The position numbers were made by a program, and so were the translations under genes. Below the pieces are notes generated by a model. That model ran no database searches, was not told the DNA's origin, and worked only from the letters and a program-made list of their open reading frames with translations. 64,000 bases of DNA from Acrocarpospora catenulata (GTDB taxonomy: Bacteria; Actinomycetota; Actinomycetes; Streptosporangiales; Streptosporangiaceae), in assembly GCF_018476525.1 (NCBI RefSeq), contig NZ_JAHCST010000011.1, forward strand, positions 62,001 to 126,000, written 5' to 3'. Each line of letters begins with the position of its first letter. The stretch's first letter is position 1. This document shows, piece by piece, positions 1 to 7,484 of this stretch.

Positions 1-744
1 CGGGCGGCCGGGCACCCGCCGCAGGAAGCCGTTCATCGCGGCCCGGGCCAGGCCGAGCAGCGGGCCGACCGACGAGGCCGCCGCGGTCGGCAGCAGCGGC
101 GCGCCGGGCTCCCGCCCGCGCAGCACCTCGGCCAGCGGGAGCGCCCGTACGGCGGGCACGTGCACGCCGTACGCGAAGGTGGTGACGCTGCCGGAGCCCT
201 TCAGGCCGCTGGTGTACCAGTCGTCCATGATCTCCAGCTCGGCCATCGGCACCAGGGCCATGATCGGCCCGGTCTCGGTCCCGGCCACGATCACCTGCCA
301 CTGGCTGTGGTGGGCGCCGCTCATGAAGGCCCACTGGCCGGTCACCGTGTACCCGCCGCCGGTCGGTACGGCTGTCGCGCTCGGGCTGAGCGTGGCGCAG
401 ATCCGCACGTCCGGGGTGGCGAAGACCTCGTCCTGGACCTCCTCAGGGAACTGCCGGGTCAGCCACGCCCCGATCGACCAGACCGCGGCGGTCCAGGCCG
501 CCGACCCGTCCGCTTCGGCCAGTGTGGCGCAGACCTCGACAAGGGTGCGGGTGTCGCAGTCGTGACCGCCGTACCGGGCGGGGACGCGGAGCCGGAACAC
601 CCCGGCCTCGGCCATCACCTCGATCGAGAGCGGGTGGAGCCGCCGGTGCCCCTCCGACCAGTACGCGTTGCCGCCCAGCAGCGGAACAATTGCGGACACT
701 CTCCGAAATATTTCAGCAGAATCGATACTCCGAACCGTTTCCAT
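1..744 (-). CDS. Acyl-CoA dehydrogenase-like flavin-dependent monooxygenase, N-terminal 248 residues (runs off window)
   Basis: The frame opens at an ATG preceded by a GAGGAG ribosome-binding site and stays open for 248 codons to the window edge, so the C-terminal part is missing. The translation begins METVRSIDSAEIFRRV and carries features of the acyl-CoA dehydrogenase fold as used by HpaC-partnered/HsaA-type hydroxylases: an N-terminal helical domain (PARYGGHDCD, TLAEADGSAAW), then the beta domain (YTVTGQWAFMSGAHHSQW, and WYTSGLKGSGS). Family members oxidise or hydroxylate aromatic or polyketide substrates with reduced flavin from a separate reductase. No partner reductase is visible because the neighbouring side lies outside the window. 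The substrate cannot be inferred. Confidence 0.75.
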   Translation of the reverse strand, partial: METVRSIDSAEIFRRVSAIVPLLGGNAYWSEGHRRLHPLSIEVMAEAGVFRLRVPARYGGHDCDTRTLVEVCATLAEADGSAAWTAAVWSIGAWLTRQFPEEVQDEVFATPDVRICATLSPSATAVPTGGGYTVTGQWAFMSGAHHSQWQVIVAGTETGPIMALVPMAELEIMDDWYTSGLKGSGSVTTFAYGVHVPAVRALPLAEVLRGREPGAPLLPTAAASSVGPLLGLARAAMNGFLRRVPGRP

Positions 745-831
745 GGCTCTCCTCGCTTGCCAGTACATGCACCGTAGGCCGGTACGGCGAGGGATCGCAT
801 CTCCTGAATTGCCTCGAAAGTTTCAGGTGAG

Positions 832-908
832 TGGTGCCGCTCCGGGGATTCGAACCCCGACGTCCCGTGTCCTGAGCACGGTGCCTCCTGCCGTTGGGCT
901 AGAGCGGC
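832..908 (-). tRNA. tRNA with CAG anticodon and short variable loop (atypical tRNA-Leu)
   Basis: Read on the minus strand, a 74-nt cloverleaf (835-908) forms with a perfect 7-bp acceptor stem GCCGCTC/GAGCGGC, a 5-bp anticodon stem CCGTG/CACGG, loop CTCAGGA with anticodon CAG, a 5-nt variable loop and a T arm with TTCGAAT. Discriminator A is followed by an encoded CCA (832-834). CAG reads the leucine codon CUG, but bacterial tRNA-Leu normally has a long variable arm, which is absent here. The gene sits 10 nt downstream of a second unusual tRNA. It may be a leucine tRNA variant, a tRNA charged with something else, or a non-translating tRNA-like element. Confidence 0.75.
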
Positions 909-918
909 CAGTGGTACG

Positions 919-991
919 TACGTCCGGCGGGATTCGAACCCGCATCCTCCGGCACCTCGGGCCGGCGCCTCTGCCGTTGGGCTACGGACGT
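919..991 (-). tRNA. tRNA-like gene with GAG anticodon, C at position 33, short variable loop
   Basis: The minus strand folds into acceptor ACGTCCG/CGGACGT, anticodon stem CCGGC/GCCGG with loop CCGAGGT, a 5-nt variable loop and T arm GCGGG-TTCGAAT-CCCGC. The anticodon would be GAG (leucine codons CUC/CUU). Two oddities are visible: the nearly universal U33 is C, and the variable loop is class I rather than the long class II arm expected of tRNA-Leu. No CCA is encoded after discriminator A (919). The D arm (TAGCCC-AACGGCAG-AGGC) is nearly the same as in the gene at 832-908, so the two are probably related by duplication. Confidence 0.6.
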
Positions 992-1001
992 CAGAAATCG
1001 G

Positions 1002-1077
1002 TGGCTGCCAGAGCACGACTCGAACGCGCACTTTCCCGGTTCAAAGCCGGGCGTCCTGCCAATTAGACGATCTGGCA
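1002..1077 (-). tRNA. tRNA-Gln (TTG)
   Basis: The minus strand forms acceptor TGCCAGA/TCTGGCA with the weak U1-A72 pair and G73 discriminator typical of glutamine tRNAs, then an encoded CCA at 1002-1004. The anticodon stem is CCCGG/CCGGG with loop CTTTGAA, giving anticodon TTG. The T stem has one G-T wobble (GCGCG/CGTGC). It is the first of three closely spaced minus-strand tRNA genes and lies just downstream of a terminator-like hairpin (1106-1128), so the three may be cotranscribed from a start near 1085. Confidence 0.8.
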
Positions 1078-1095
1078 TCGTGCGCCGTGGAATTC

Positions 1096-1128
1096 AAAAG
1101 AGAAAGGCCGCCGGTTTCCCTGGCGGCC
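1096..1128 (-). terminator. Rho-independent-like terminator
   Basis: On the minus strand GGCCGCC (1128-1122), a 9-nt loop and GGCGGCC (1112-1106) form a perfect 7-bp stem followed by TTTCTCTTTT. It lies 18 nt after the stop of the small reading frame at 1147-1248 and before the tRNA genes. Confidence 0.65.
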
Positions 1129-1146
1129 GCACGATTCCCCGGAATT

Positions 1147-1248
1147 TCACCCGAGTCTGCGGCCGATCCACAGCGCGAGGCCACCGAGCAGCAGCTCACG
1201 GCGCATCCGCCGACCGCGTTGCCGTTCCTTGCTCGCCTGGTGGTTCAT
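1147..1248 (-). CDS. Hypothetical 33-aa protein, basic N-terminus with hydrophobic segment
   Basis: A 33-codon frame starts at ATG 1248 with AGAGGA eight bases upstream, and is followed by a clear terminator hairpin. The product begins MNHQASKERQRGRRMRREL and continues with a short hydrophobic stretch (LLLGGLALWIG) ending RRLG. The ribosome-binding site, the downstream terminator and the basic-hydrophobic pattern are the only support; no family is recognised. It could be a small membrane-associated protein or a chance frame. Confidence 0.35.
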   Translation of the reverse strand: MNHQASKERQRGRRMRRELLLGGLALWIGRRLG

Positions 1249-1551
1249 GGCTCGTCCTCTGTGGTTTCCGTTCTCCGGTTGTTCAGAACCGTAGTGCCCG
1301 GGGTCGGCGGCGGGCCACTCATTTACGCGACGCCAATGGAGTCGGAGGGCTCGGAAGGGACCACCAAGGGCCTGGCGGCAACCGTGTGGGGGCAGCCGGG
1401 GTTTGGGACAACCAGATACGCCCATAGGGGATATTTCGGCTAGTCACTATTTTGTCATGCTAAATGTCGAAATGCGGGGTTCCCAAACGACGGGAAATGC
1501 GTCATCGTTGCTTCTGGTTCGGGGGGAATCTGGATCTTGAGGGGCTGGACG
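1249..1551. other. Non-coding leader region between small gene and six-gene operon
   Basis: About 300 bp without a supported gene. GC content drops near the right end (1425-1490). Frames here overlap one another on both strands without ribosome-binding sites. It should contain the promoter of the operon starting at 1552, but no confident -35/-10 pair could be picked. Confidence 0.5.
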
Positions 1552-4500
1552 GTGAGCTCGCTGATTGTCGTGCCCGTGCATTTAGATGCGCTTTGTCTGG
1601 AACGGTCCACTGATGTCAGTGGCCCCACGGCCGACTTCACCCGGCTGCCGTACGCGGCGGAGGGCGGCGACCAGCACGCGGACCAGCCGTACCTGAGTGA
1701 CATCGTGGTTCCCGAGCCGTTCGAGGACCAGGATTTCCGGCTCAAGGCGGGCGTTCACCTGCACTGGGCGCTACCGGATGGGCTGACCCGGATGGTGCAG
1801 CAGGACGACGGGCAGACCTCGATTCCCGCGGTGCCCGACCGGTGGCTGGTGACGCGGAGCCGGGACGGGGTGGTCGAGGCGCAGTGGGTGGTGGAGAGCG
1901 ACGTGTTCTCCCAGGAGAACGTGGGCGCGATCGCCTATCCGCTGTCGGACGGCCCGGAGACGTACCGCCGACTCGGGCGGCAGGTGCCGCTCAATGTCTG
2001 GAGCCCGACCACCGACCCCGCCCAGCGTCTGCCGCTGCTCACCGCGGTCGGTTACGGCGAGCCCGCGTTCGCCGCCTACTACCCGAACTGTCACAGCGTT
2101 TTCGGTCTGCACGACCCTGCCTACCCGGGCGTTCCCCCGGCGGGGCTCAGCTATGACGTGGTCGGCTGGTACCAGGACCTGTCCAGCGACCCGCTGACCA
2201 GGCTCCAGCCGGACCCGGACCAGACCCTGACCGAAAAGCTCGAAGAGCAGTTCGATTGGAACGTGACAGAAGATGGCCCTTTCGAGCGGATCGTCTGCGT
2301 TGCCCGGCTCACCTTCCAGCCCGCCGAGGACACCACCAGCCCGCTCCTGTCCGACGACACCGGCGTCTGGGTCGGCAACACCGCCACCGAGGCCCTCGCC
2401 GCCCACCTGGGCGCGGTCCTCCCCGCCACCACCCCGGCCGAGGCCGAGCACCTGCTGGAGGCGCTCTCCTTCGCCGAGGAGCTGGAATCCCAGCAGCTGG
2501 ACCTGGGGCTCACCCTCGCCGAGAACCGGCACGCCGCGACCTTCCGCAGCCTGCCCGGCGGCACGCTCTGGACCATCGTCCGCGAGGACGAACCGGGCGA
2601 CAGCAGCGCCGAGGAACGGCAGGCCCGCGAGAACCTGACCCTGCCCCCGGACGCCTGCGACCTCCTCGACGAGCTCAACCGCCTCCAGTCCGCCTACGAC
2701 AACGAGGCCGCACGGCTGACCGGCCTGCGCGAGCGGCTCTTCGCCGACTGGCACAAGTACCTGCTCTGCGCCTACCCGTACGACACCACCCGGGACGGCT
2801 ACCCCGACCCCGACCTGGTCAAGTTCTTCATCGAACGCCAGCTGCGGATCCTCCAGCGCCGCTCGTACGCCAACGGCGAGCGCAGCGAGATCATCTCGAT
2901 GAGGCGCAGCCGGCTGGAGTGGGTGCTCCGGCAGGTCGACACCGAGACCGCGCGGGCGAGCTTCGTGGTCAAACCGGTGGCCGCGCCGCAGTACTACCTG
3001 CCCAACGAGCCCGTCGTGCTGTTCACCGGCGACGCCGCCACCCCCACCGACCGGCACGGCCAGGACGGCGCCCAGTCCCCGGACGGCCTGCTGCGCTGCC
3101 ACGCCGTCACCGACCCCGGACCGGCCTGGGACGCGGGGACGGCGGGCGACCTGCGCGATGCCGTGCTCCCGCTGGCCGAGGCCCAGGTCTGGCGGCACGC
3201 GCCCTGGCACCCGGTGCTGCTCCACTGGCAGGTCGAGTTCTTCCCGTCCGGCCAGGGCGGCAACCTGTCGCCGAACGACCGCACGTACGACGAGGACTAC
3301 GTCACCCGCACCTACGAGCTGGCCTCCGGCGAGGTGGAGCTGACGGTCATCCCCGGCCAGGACGCCAACGACAAGGCCGCCAACGTCTACAGCGGGGTCA
3401 CCCTGCTCTCCCCCGCCGCCCGCCCGGTGCTCTCCGCCCGGGTGCTCAGGTACCTGGAGGGCGCCCTGCTCCCCCGGTACGGCGAGAACATGGACGACCC
3501 GGAGAAGGTGTTCCAGCGGTACCTGGACCAGCCCGCCCCTGAGCAGCGCCTGGTCACGCTGATCGAGGCGTACCGGCATCTGGCCGCCAACGAGGGCGGC
3601 AACCTGGCCGGTGTGCTCGGCGGGTTCAACGACGCCCTGCTGATGCGGAAGCTGGTCCGCCAGCTGCCGGTGGACGACCCGCTGGGCTTCCGGCGCTACC
3701 AGGACTTCGCCGGCGAGGTGAAGTGGGCGATCGGCAACGAGACCACGCACGCGCCGCAGCCGCTGAGCGACTTCGCCCCGATCCGGGCGGGCGCGATGCG
3801 GGTGCTCGCCCTGCGGCTGGTGGACAACTTCGGGGTCGGCCACGACGTGGACGTGCGCCTGCCCGGCACCACCACCGAGCTGACGGTGCCCGACCATCCC
3901 GGCTGGGTGGCGATGCCGCCCCGGCTGGCCCAGCCGACCCGCATCTCGGCCCGCTGGCTGGACGCCCGCTACGACCGCAGGGAGAGCAACAGCACCCCCG
4001 AGTCGACACCGGTCTGCGGCTGGCTGCTGCCGGACAACCTGGACGACGGGGTGGCCGTGTTCGCCGCGGACGGGCGGATGATGGGCGCGCTCTACGCCGT
4101 ACCCGACCTGGGGGATCCGACGCTGGCGCAGTGGCGCGGCCTGCCCGGGGCGGGCTGGGTCGGGACCGGGGAGATCCCCGACGAGCACCTGCGCGCGGTG
4201 GTGGCCAGGCTCCGCACGGCCGGTCCCGACCGGCTGGGCGAGTTCGTGGCGGCGCTGAGCGACGCGCTGGACGCGATCGAGCCCGAGGAGCAGGCGCAGC
4301 ACCGGGCCCGCGCGATCCTCACCGGCCGCCCGCTGGCCGTGGTCCGGGCCGCGATCAACCTGGAGTTGCAGGGTGTGCCGGCCGTGCACCAGGACTGGAA
4401 CGTGTTCCGCCAGGACCTGGCCAGGACCAGCCGGGAGAGCAACGACTTCCCGCTGGTACGGTTCCCGGTCCGGATCGGCTCCCACCACCATCTGGACGAC

Positions 4501-4941
4501 GGCGTGGTCGGCTACTGGGTGGAGGGCGAATCCCCCCAGAAGTTCCACAGCATCCTGGACGCCGAGCCGATCCTCCAGGCCATCGACGAGGCGCCGCACG
4601 TGCTCACCCTGCTGCTGGACCCGCGCGGCAAGGTCCACGTGACCAGCGGCGTGCTGCCGTGCAAGACCCTGGACCTGCCGGCCCAGTACCACGCCGAGTC
4701 GGTGTCCGCGCTGGAGTCCGACTTCTTCACCGCCCCCGTGCTGGCCGCGCAGGGCGACTTCGGCCTGCCGCTGCCGGATGAGCCCGGTTTCGCCTGGTCC
4801 TGGCGGGAGCGGACGGGCGCGGACTGGGCCCAGCTGGACACCGCGCCCACCGCACTCGACGCGCAGTTCCCGCCCGAACTGTCCCTCCGCGAGGGCTGGC
4901 TGGCCCTCCGTCCTTACGCCCCTCCTGCAAGGAATGCCTGA
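1552..4941 (+). CDS. Large uncharacterised protein (1129 aa), first gene of six-gene operon
   Basis: The GTG at 1552 is preceded by GAGGGG at good spacing; a TTG at 1537 in the same frame is an alternative. The product has no signal peptide or membrane segment. It opens VSSLIVVPVHLDALCL and has a block FRLKAGVHLHWALPDGL near residue 70, a helical, charged stretch in the middle (about residues 380-470, with LTGLRERLFADWHKYLL), and mixed alpha/beta sequence afterwards. I recognise it as a conserved hypothetical type but no characterised domain. It overlaps the next gene by TGATG, implying translational coupling. Its size and its neighbours (fibre-like protein, DUF6603-like protein) suggest a structural or scaffold role, which is inference only. 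Confidence 0.8.
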   Translation: MSSLIVVPVHLDALCLERSTDVSGPTADFTRLPYAAEGGDQHADQPYLSDIVVPEPFEDQDFRLKAGVHLHWALPDGLTRMVQQDDGQTSIPAVPDRWLVTRSRDGVVEAQWVVESDVFSQENVGAIAYPLSDGPETYRRLGRQVPLNVWSPTTDPAQRLPLLTAVGYGEPAFAAYYPNCHSVFGLHDPAYPGVPPAGLSYDVVGWYQDLSSDPLTRLQPDPDQTLTEKLEEQFDWNVTEDGPFERIVCVARLTFQPAEDTTSPLLSDDTGVWVGNTATEALAAHLGAVLPATTPAEAEHLLEALSFAEELESQQLDLGLTLAENRHAATFRSLPGGTLWTIVREDEPGDSSAEERQARENLTLPPDACDLLDELNRLQSAYDNEAARLTGLRERLFADWHKYLLCAYPYDTTRDGYPDPDLVKFFIERQLRILQRRSYANGERSEIISMRRSRLEWVLRQVDTETARASFVVKPVAAPQYYLPNEPVVLFTGDAATPTDRHGQDGAQSPDGLLRCHAVTDPGPAWDAGTAGDLRDAVLPLAEAQVWRHAPWHPVLLHWQVEFFPSGQGGNLSPNDRTYDEDYVTRTYELASGEVELTVIPGQDANDKAANVYSGVTLLSPAARPVLSARVLRYLEGALLPRYGENMDDPEKVFQRYLDQPAPEQRLVTLIEAYRHLAANEGGNLAGVLGGFNDALLMRKLVRQLPVDDPLGFRRYQDFAGEVKWAIGNETTHAPQPLSDFAPIRAGAMRVLALRLVDNFGVGHDVDVRLPGTTTELTVPDHPGWVAMPPRLAQPTRISARWLDARYDRRESNSTPESTPVCGWLLPDNLDDGVAVFAADGRMMGALYAVPDLGDPTLAQWRGLPGAGWVGTGEIPDEHLRAVVARLRTAGPDRLGEFVAALSDALDAIEPEEQAQHRARAILTGRPLAVVRAAINLELQGVPAVHQDWNVFRQDLARTSRESNDFPLVRFPVRIGSHHHLDDGVVGYWVEGESPQKFHSILDAEPILQAIDEAPHVLTLLLDPRGKVHVTSGVLPCKTLDLPAQYHAESVSALESDFFTAPVLAAQGDFGLPLPDEPGFAWSWRERTGADWAQLDTAPTALDAQFPPELSLREGWLALRPYAPPARNA

Positions 4942-5126
4942 TGTCACCGCAGATATCGCTTAGTTTCTCGGTCCCGGAGACCAACCTCATCCTGGAAGCG
5001 CTGGGCAACCTGCCGTACGTGCGGGTGTGCGACCTGATCACGCGGATCCACCAGCAGGCGGAACCCCAACTGGCGGCCGAGACGGCGCTGCCGCGGCCGG
5101 CCCTCGTGGACGGGGTGGGCGCGTGA
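4941..5126 (+). CDS. Small protein (61 aa), resembles small virion-module proteins of phages
   Basis: The ATG overlaps the preceding stop (TGATG) and the stop overlaps the next GTG (GTGA), so this small gene is embedded in a coupled array and is very likely translated. The sequence begins MSPQISLSFSVPETNLIL and continues with EALGNLPYVRVCDLITRI. From memory, short phage proteins encoded near tail or capsid genes share the pattern V-N-x-I-L-x-A-L-G-x-L-P-Y followed by L-I-x-K-I-x-x-Q. This resemblance is by eye. The neighbouring fibre-like protein fits a virion-derived module. Confidence 0.7.
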   Translation: MSPQISLSFSVPETNLILEALGNLPYVRVCDLITRIHQQAEPQLAAETALPRPALVDGVGA

Positions 5127-7468
5127 CTCTGGTCCTGCACTGGCATCTGGACGCGGTCACCGACTCCAGCCGCGCGATCGACGACTCGGGCAACCTGCTC
5201 AACGGGCAGGTGGTGGGCGACCCGAAGAACGTGCCCGACCCCCGGTTCGGCAGTTGCCTGGCCTTCGACGGCGTCGGGGACGCGGTGATCATCCAGGGCG
5301 CCCGCGAGCTGGAGCTGACCTCGTACACGGTGGAGTTCTGGGTAAGGCCGGCGGACCAGCGGAACACCCGGTTGATCACCGGCGCGTTCGGCAACGTCGG
5401 GATCACCAACGAGGGCATCCTGGCGCACCGTTTCGGCGGGACCGACCAGTTCGCCCACCGCCTGGCCCTGGACAGCTGGCAGCACGTCGCGGTGTGCAAC
5501 GACGGCGAGACCGCCCGGGTCTACTACGACGGCTCGCCGGTCGCCGAAGGGCCGGGCCTGCGGACCGACCTGATCAAGGACGTCGAGCTGGCGGTGGGCC
5601 GCGAGGGCGGGAGCGAGGGCTACTTCGAAGGGCGGCTCGCCCACCTGCGGATCTACGACGGCGCTCTGTCGGAGGCCGAGATCCGCCGGGACATGGCCGA
5701 GGACGAGGCGGCGCTGGCCGCGTTCGTCCGTAGCCACCCGCTGGACTTCCTCCTCTCCGACGAGCACCAGCAGCCGGTGCTCCGGATCGAGGACGACCAG
5801 GACGGTCAGGAGATGACGCTCCGGCTGACCAACGGCTCCCGGCAGGACCTGCTGATGGCCCCGGGCGAGCGGGACCAGGACTACCAGCTGGCTCTGCGCT
5901 TCCGCCCCGGCACCCTGGCCGACCTGCCGGAACCGGGGATCGCCGCGGACGGCTGGACGCTGCGCCGGACCTCCGACGCCTCCGGCACGACGCTCTACCT
6001 GCGCTCGGCGGGCCCGTTCACCCTCTCCACCGGGGCCGACCTGATCCTGCCGCTGACCGGTCTCAAGGCGGACGGCACCGGCGGCACCCGGGGGACCCGG
6101 GTCGAGCTGCAGTACCGGCTGCTCAGATACGCCGGGGAGTCGGACGAGCTGTCGGGCTCGCGCATGCAGTTCCTGGAGGTGGTGAACGCCCGGGGCAGCA
6201 AGGACGCGCCGATCACCGCCGGTTTCGTGGGCGGCAACGCCGTCCTCAACGATAACGTCACACCGAACACCCTCCGGATCCGCCTCTCCAACCTCTCCCG
6301 CGACCGCTCAATCCCACTAAATCCGGATTCGGCGTTCACGGTGACGTTCGACGTCCAGGAGCAGCACGAGACCCAGCTCGGCGCCCTCACGGAAGCGGGC
6401 AAGGGCACCCAGGTCCATCTGACCGCCACCGGCGCCCCCGGCATGGACTCCGGCTGGCACGTCGCCGACCAGCACCTCGGCCAGGAGCCGGTCTGGACGG
6501 TACGACCCCAGCAGGCCACCGCCATCGCCCCCGACGGCTGGATCGACCTGACCCTCACCCCGGTGGTGGCCCTGTCCGCCCTCGGCCACGCCGACATCGT
6601 CATCGGCTACCAGAACATCCCCGGGTACGCCGACGGCTACCTCAAGGTCACCGCGGAACGCTCCCCCCTGATCCCCGCCGGATCCAACGTCGGCATCGGC
6701 ACCACGGCCCCCGAGGCCAAGCTCCACATCATGCACGTCCCGCAGGACATGAACGGCAACGCCCTGATCATCGGGCCGACCGGCGGCGCCAACCTGCGCA
6801 TGGGCTACCACCAGAACTACAGCTGGATCCAGTCCCACGGCGTCCGCCCACTGTCCATCAACCCGATCGTCAACAACGTCGGCATCGGCACCACCGCCCC
6901 AGAAGGCCGCCTCCAGATCCTGCACGGCCCGCAGGACCCCAACGGCAACGCCCTCATCATCGGCCCGACCGGCGGCGCCAACCTGCGTATCGGTTACCAC
7001 CAGAACTACAGCTGGATCCAGTCCCACGGACTCCGCCCGCTGCTGATCAACGCCGTCGGCAACAACGTCGGCCTCGGCACCGCCAACACCACGGCCAAGC
7101 TCACCATCGGCGCCGACAACACCCACCTCCAGCTCCGCCGCGAGGCGTCCGCCGGGGGCGGCAACCTGGTCTTCCTGGAGATCTACCAGGCCCAGCAGTC
7201 CACCCAGGTCAACCCGAGCCTGCGCTTCACCAGCGGGACCGCCTCGCACCGCATCGAGGCCCGCCCCGACGGCCTCCACCTCAAGGTCGGCGACCCGGCC
7301 CAGGACACCTACACCAAGCTCACCGCCGGCGACACCACCGTGGGCTCGCTGACCGCCACCACCGTCACCGTCGGCGGTACCACCCTCAACGCCACCGACT
7401 TCGCCAACCTCCGCCGCCTGCTGGACCACCCGAGCTCGGGCGGACTGTTCGGGTTCCTCTTCCCCTGA
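5123..7468 (+). CDS. LamG-domain protein with C-terminal tail-fibre-type repeats (781 aa)
   Basis: The start is the GTG at 5123, which overlaps the preceding stop as GTGA; an upstream in-frame start at 5027 would overlap the small gene completely and is rejected. Residues 1-215 form a LamG/concanavalin-like sandwich (LAFDGVGDAVIIQG, YTVEFWVRP, WQHVAVCNDG, YYDGSPV, LAHLRIYDGALSEAEI). Residues 220-510 are beta-rich without a known match. Two 63-aa tandem repeats and a partial third follow, each opening NVGIGTTAPE or NVGLGT, the pattern of phage tail fibres and trimeric surface fibres. No signal peptide, membrane anchor or chaperone domain is visible. A carbohydrate- or surface-binding role is the likeliest reading. 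Confidence 0.85.
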   Translation: MTLVLHWHLDAVTDSSRAIDDSGNLLNGQVVGDPKNVPDPRFGSCLAFDGVGDAVIIQGARELELTSYTVEFWVRPADQRNTRLITGAFGNVGITNEGILAHRFGGTDQFAHRLALDSWQHVAVCNDGETARVYYDGSPVAEGPGLRTDLIKDVELAVGREGGSEGYFEGRLAHLRIYDGALSEAEIRRDMAEDEAALAAFVRSHPLDFLLSDEHQQPVLRIEDDQDGQEMTLRLTNGSRQDLLMAPGERDQDYQLALRFRPGTLADLPEPGIAADGWTLRRTSDASGTTLYLRSAGPFTLSTGADLILPLTGLKADGTGGTRGTRVELQYRLLRYAGESDELSGSRMQFLEVVNARGSKDAPITAGFVGGNAVLNDNVTPNTLRIRLSNLSRDRSIPLNPDSAFTVTFDVQEQHETQLGALTEAGKGTQVHLTATGAPGMDSGWHVADQHLGQEPVWTVRPQQATAIAPDGWIDLTLTPVVALSALGHADIVIGYQNIPGYADGYLKVTAERSPLIPAGSNVGIGTTAPEAKLHIMHVPQDMNGNALIIGPTGGANLRMGYHQNYSWIQSHGVRPLSINPIVNNVGIGTTAPEGRLQILHGPQDPNGNALIIGPTGGANLRIGYHQNYSWIQSHGLRPLLINAVGNNVGLGTANTTAKLTIGADNTHLQLRREASAGGGNLVFLEIYQAQQSTQVNPSLRFTSGTASHRIEARPDGLHLKVGDPAQDTYTKLTAGDTTVGSLTATTVTVGGTTLNATDFANLRRLLDHPSSGGLFGFLFP
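6686..7130 (+). repeat. Tandem 189-bp (63-aa) fibre repeats, two full plus one partial
   Basis: Copies start at 6686, 6875 and 7064, each exactly 189 bp apart and in frame. The first two share NGNALIIGPTGGANLR and YHQNYSWIQSHG almost unchanged, while the third keeps only the opening NVGLGT and then diverges. The exact spacing and high identity show recent duplication or homogenisation. Confidence 0.85.
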
Positions 7469-7484
7469 TCGCCGGGAGACGCGC

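Noticed and set aside
160-777. Plus-strand frame opposite the acyl-CoA dehydrogenase-like gene
   Set aside because: Low-complexity sequence; the minus strand encodes a recognisable enzyme over the same bases.
1771-4947. Very long minus-strand open frame (1058 codons) opposite the first operon gene
   Set aside because: Its composition is Gly/Arg/Val/His-rich with no domains and it mirrors the codon positions of the plus-strand gene, as is usual for GC-rich antisense frames.
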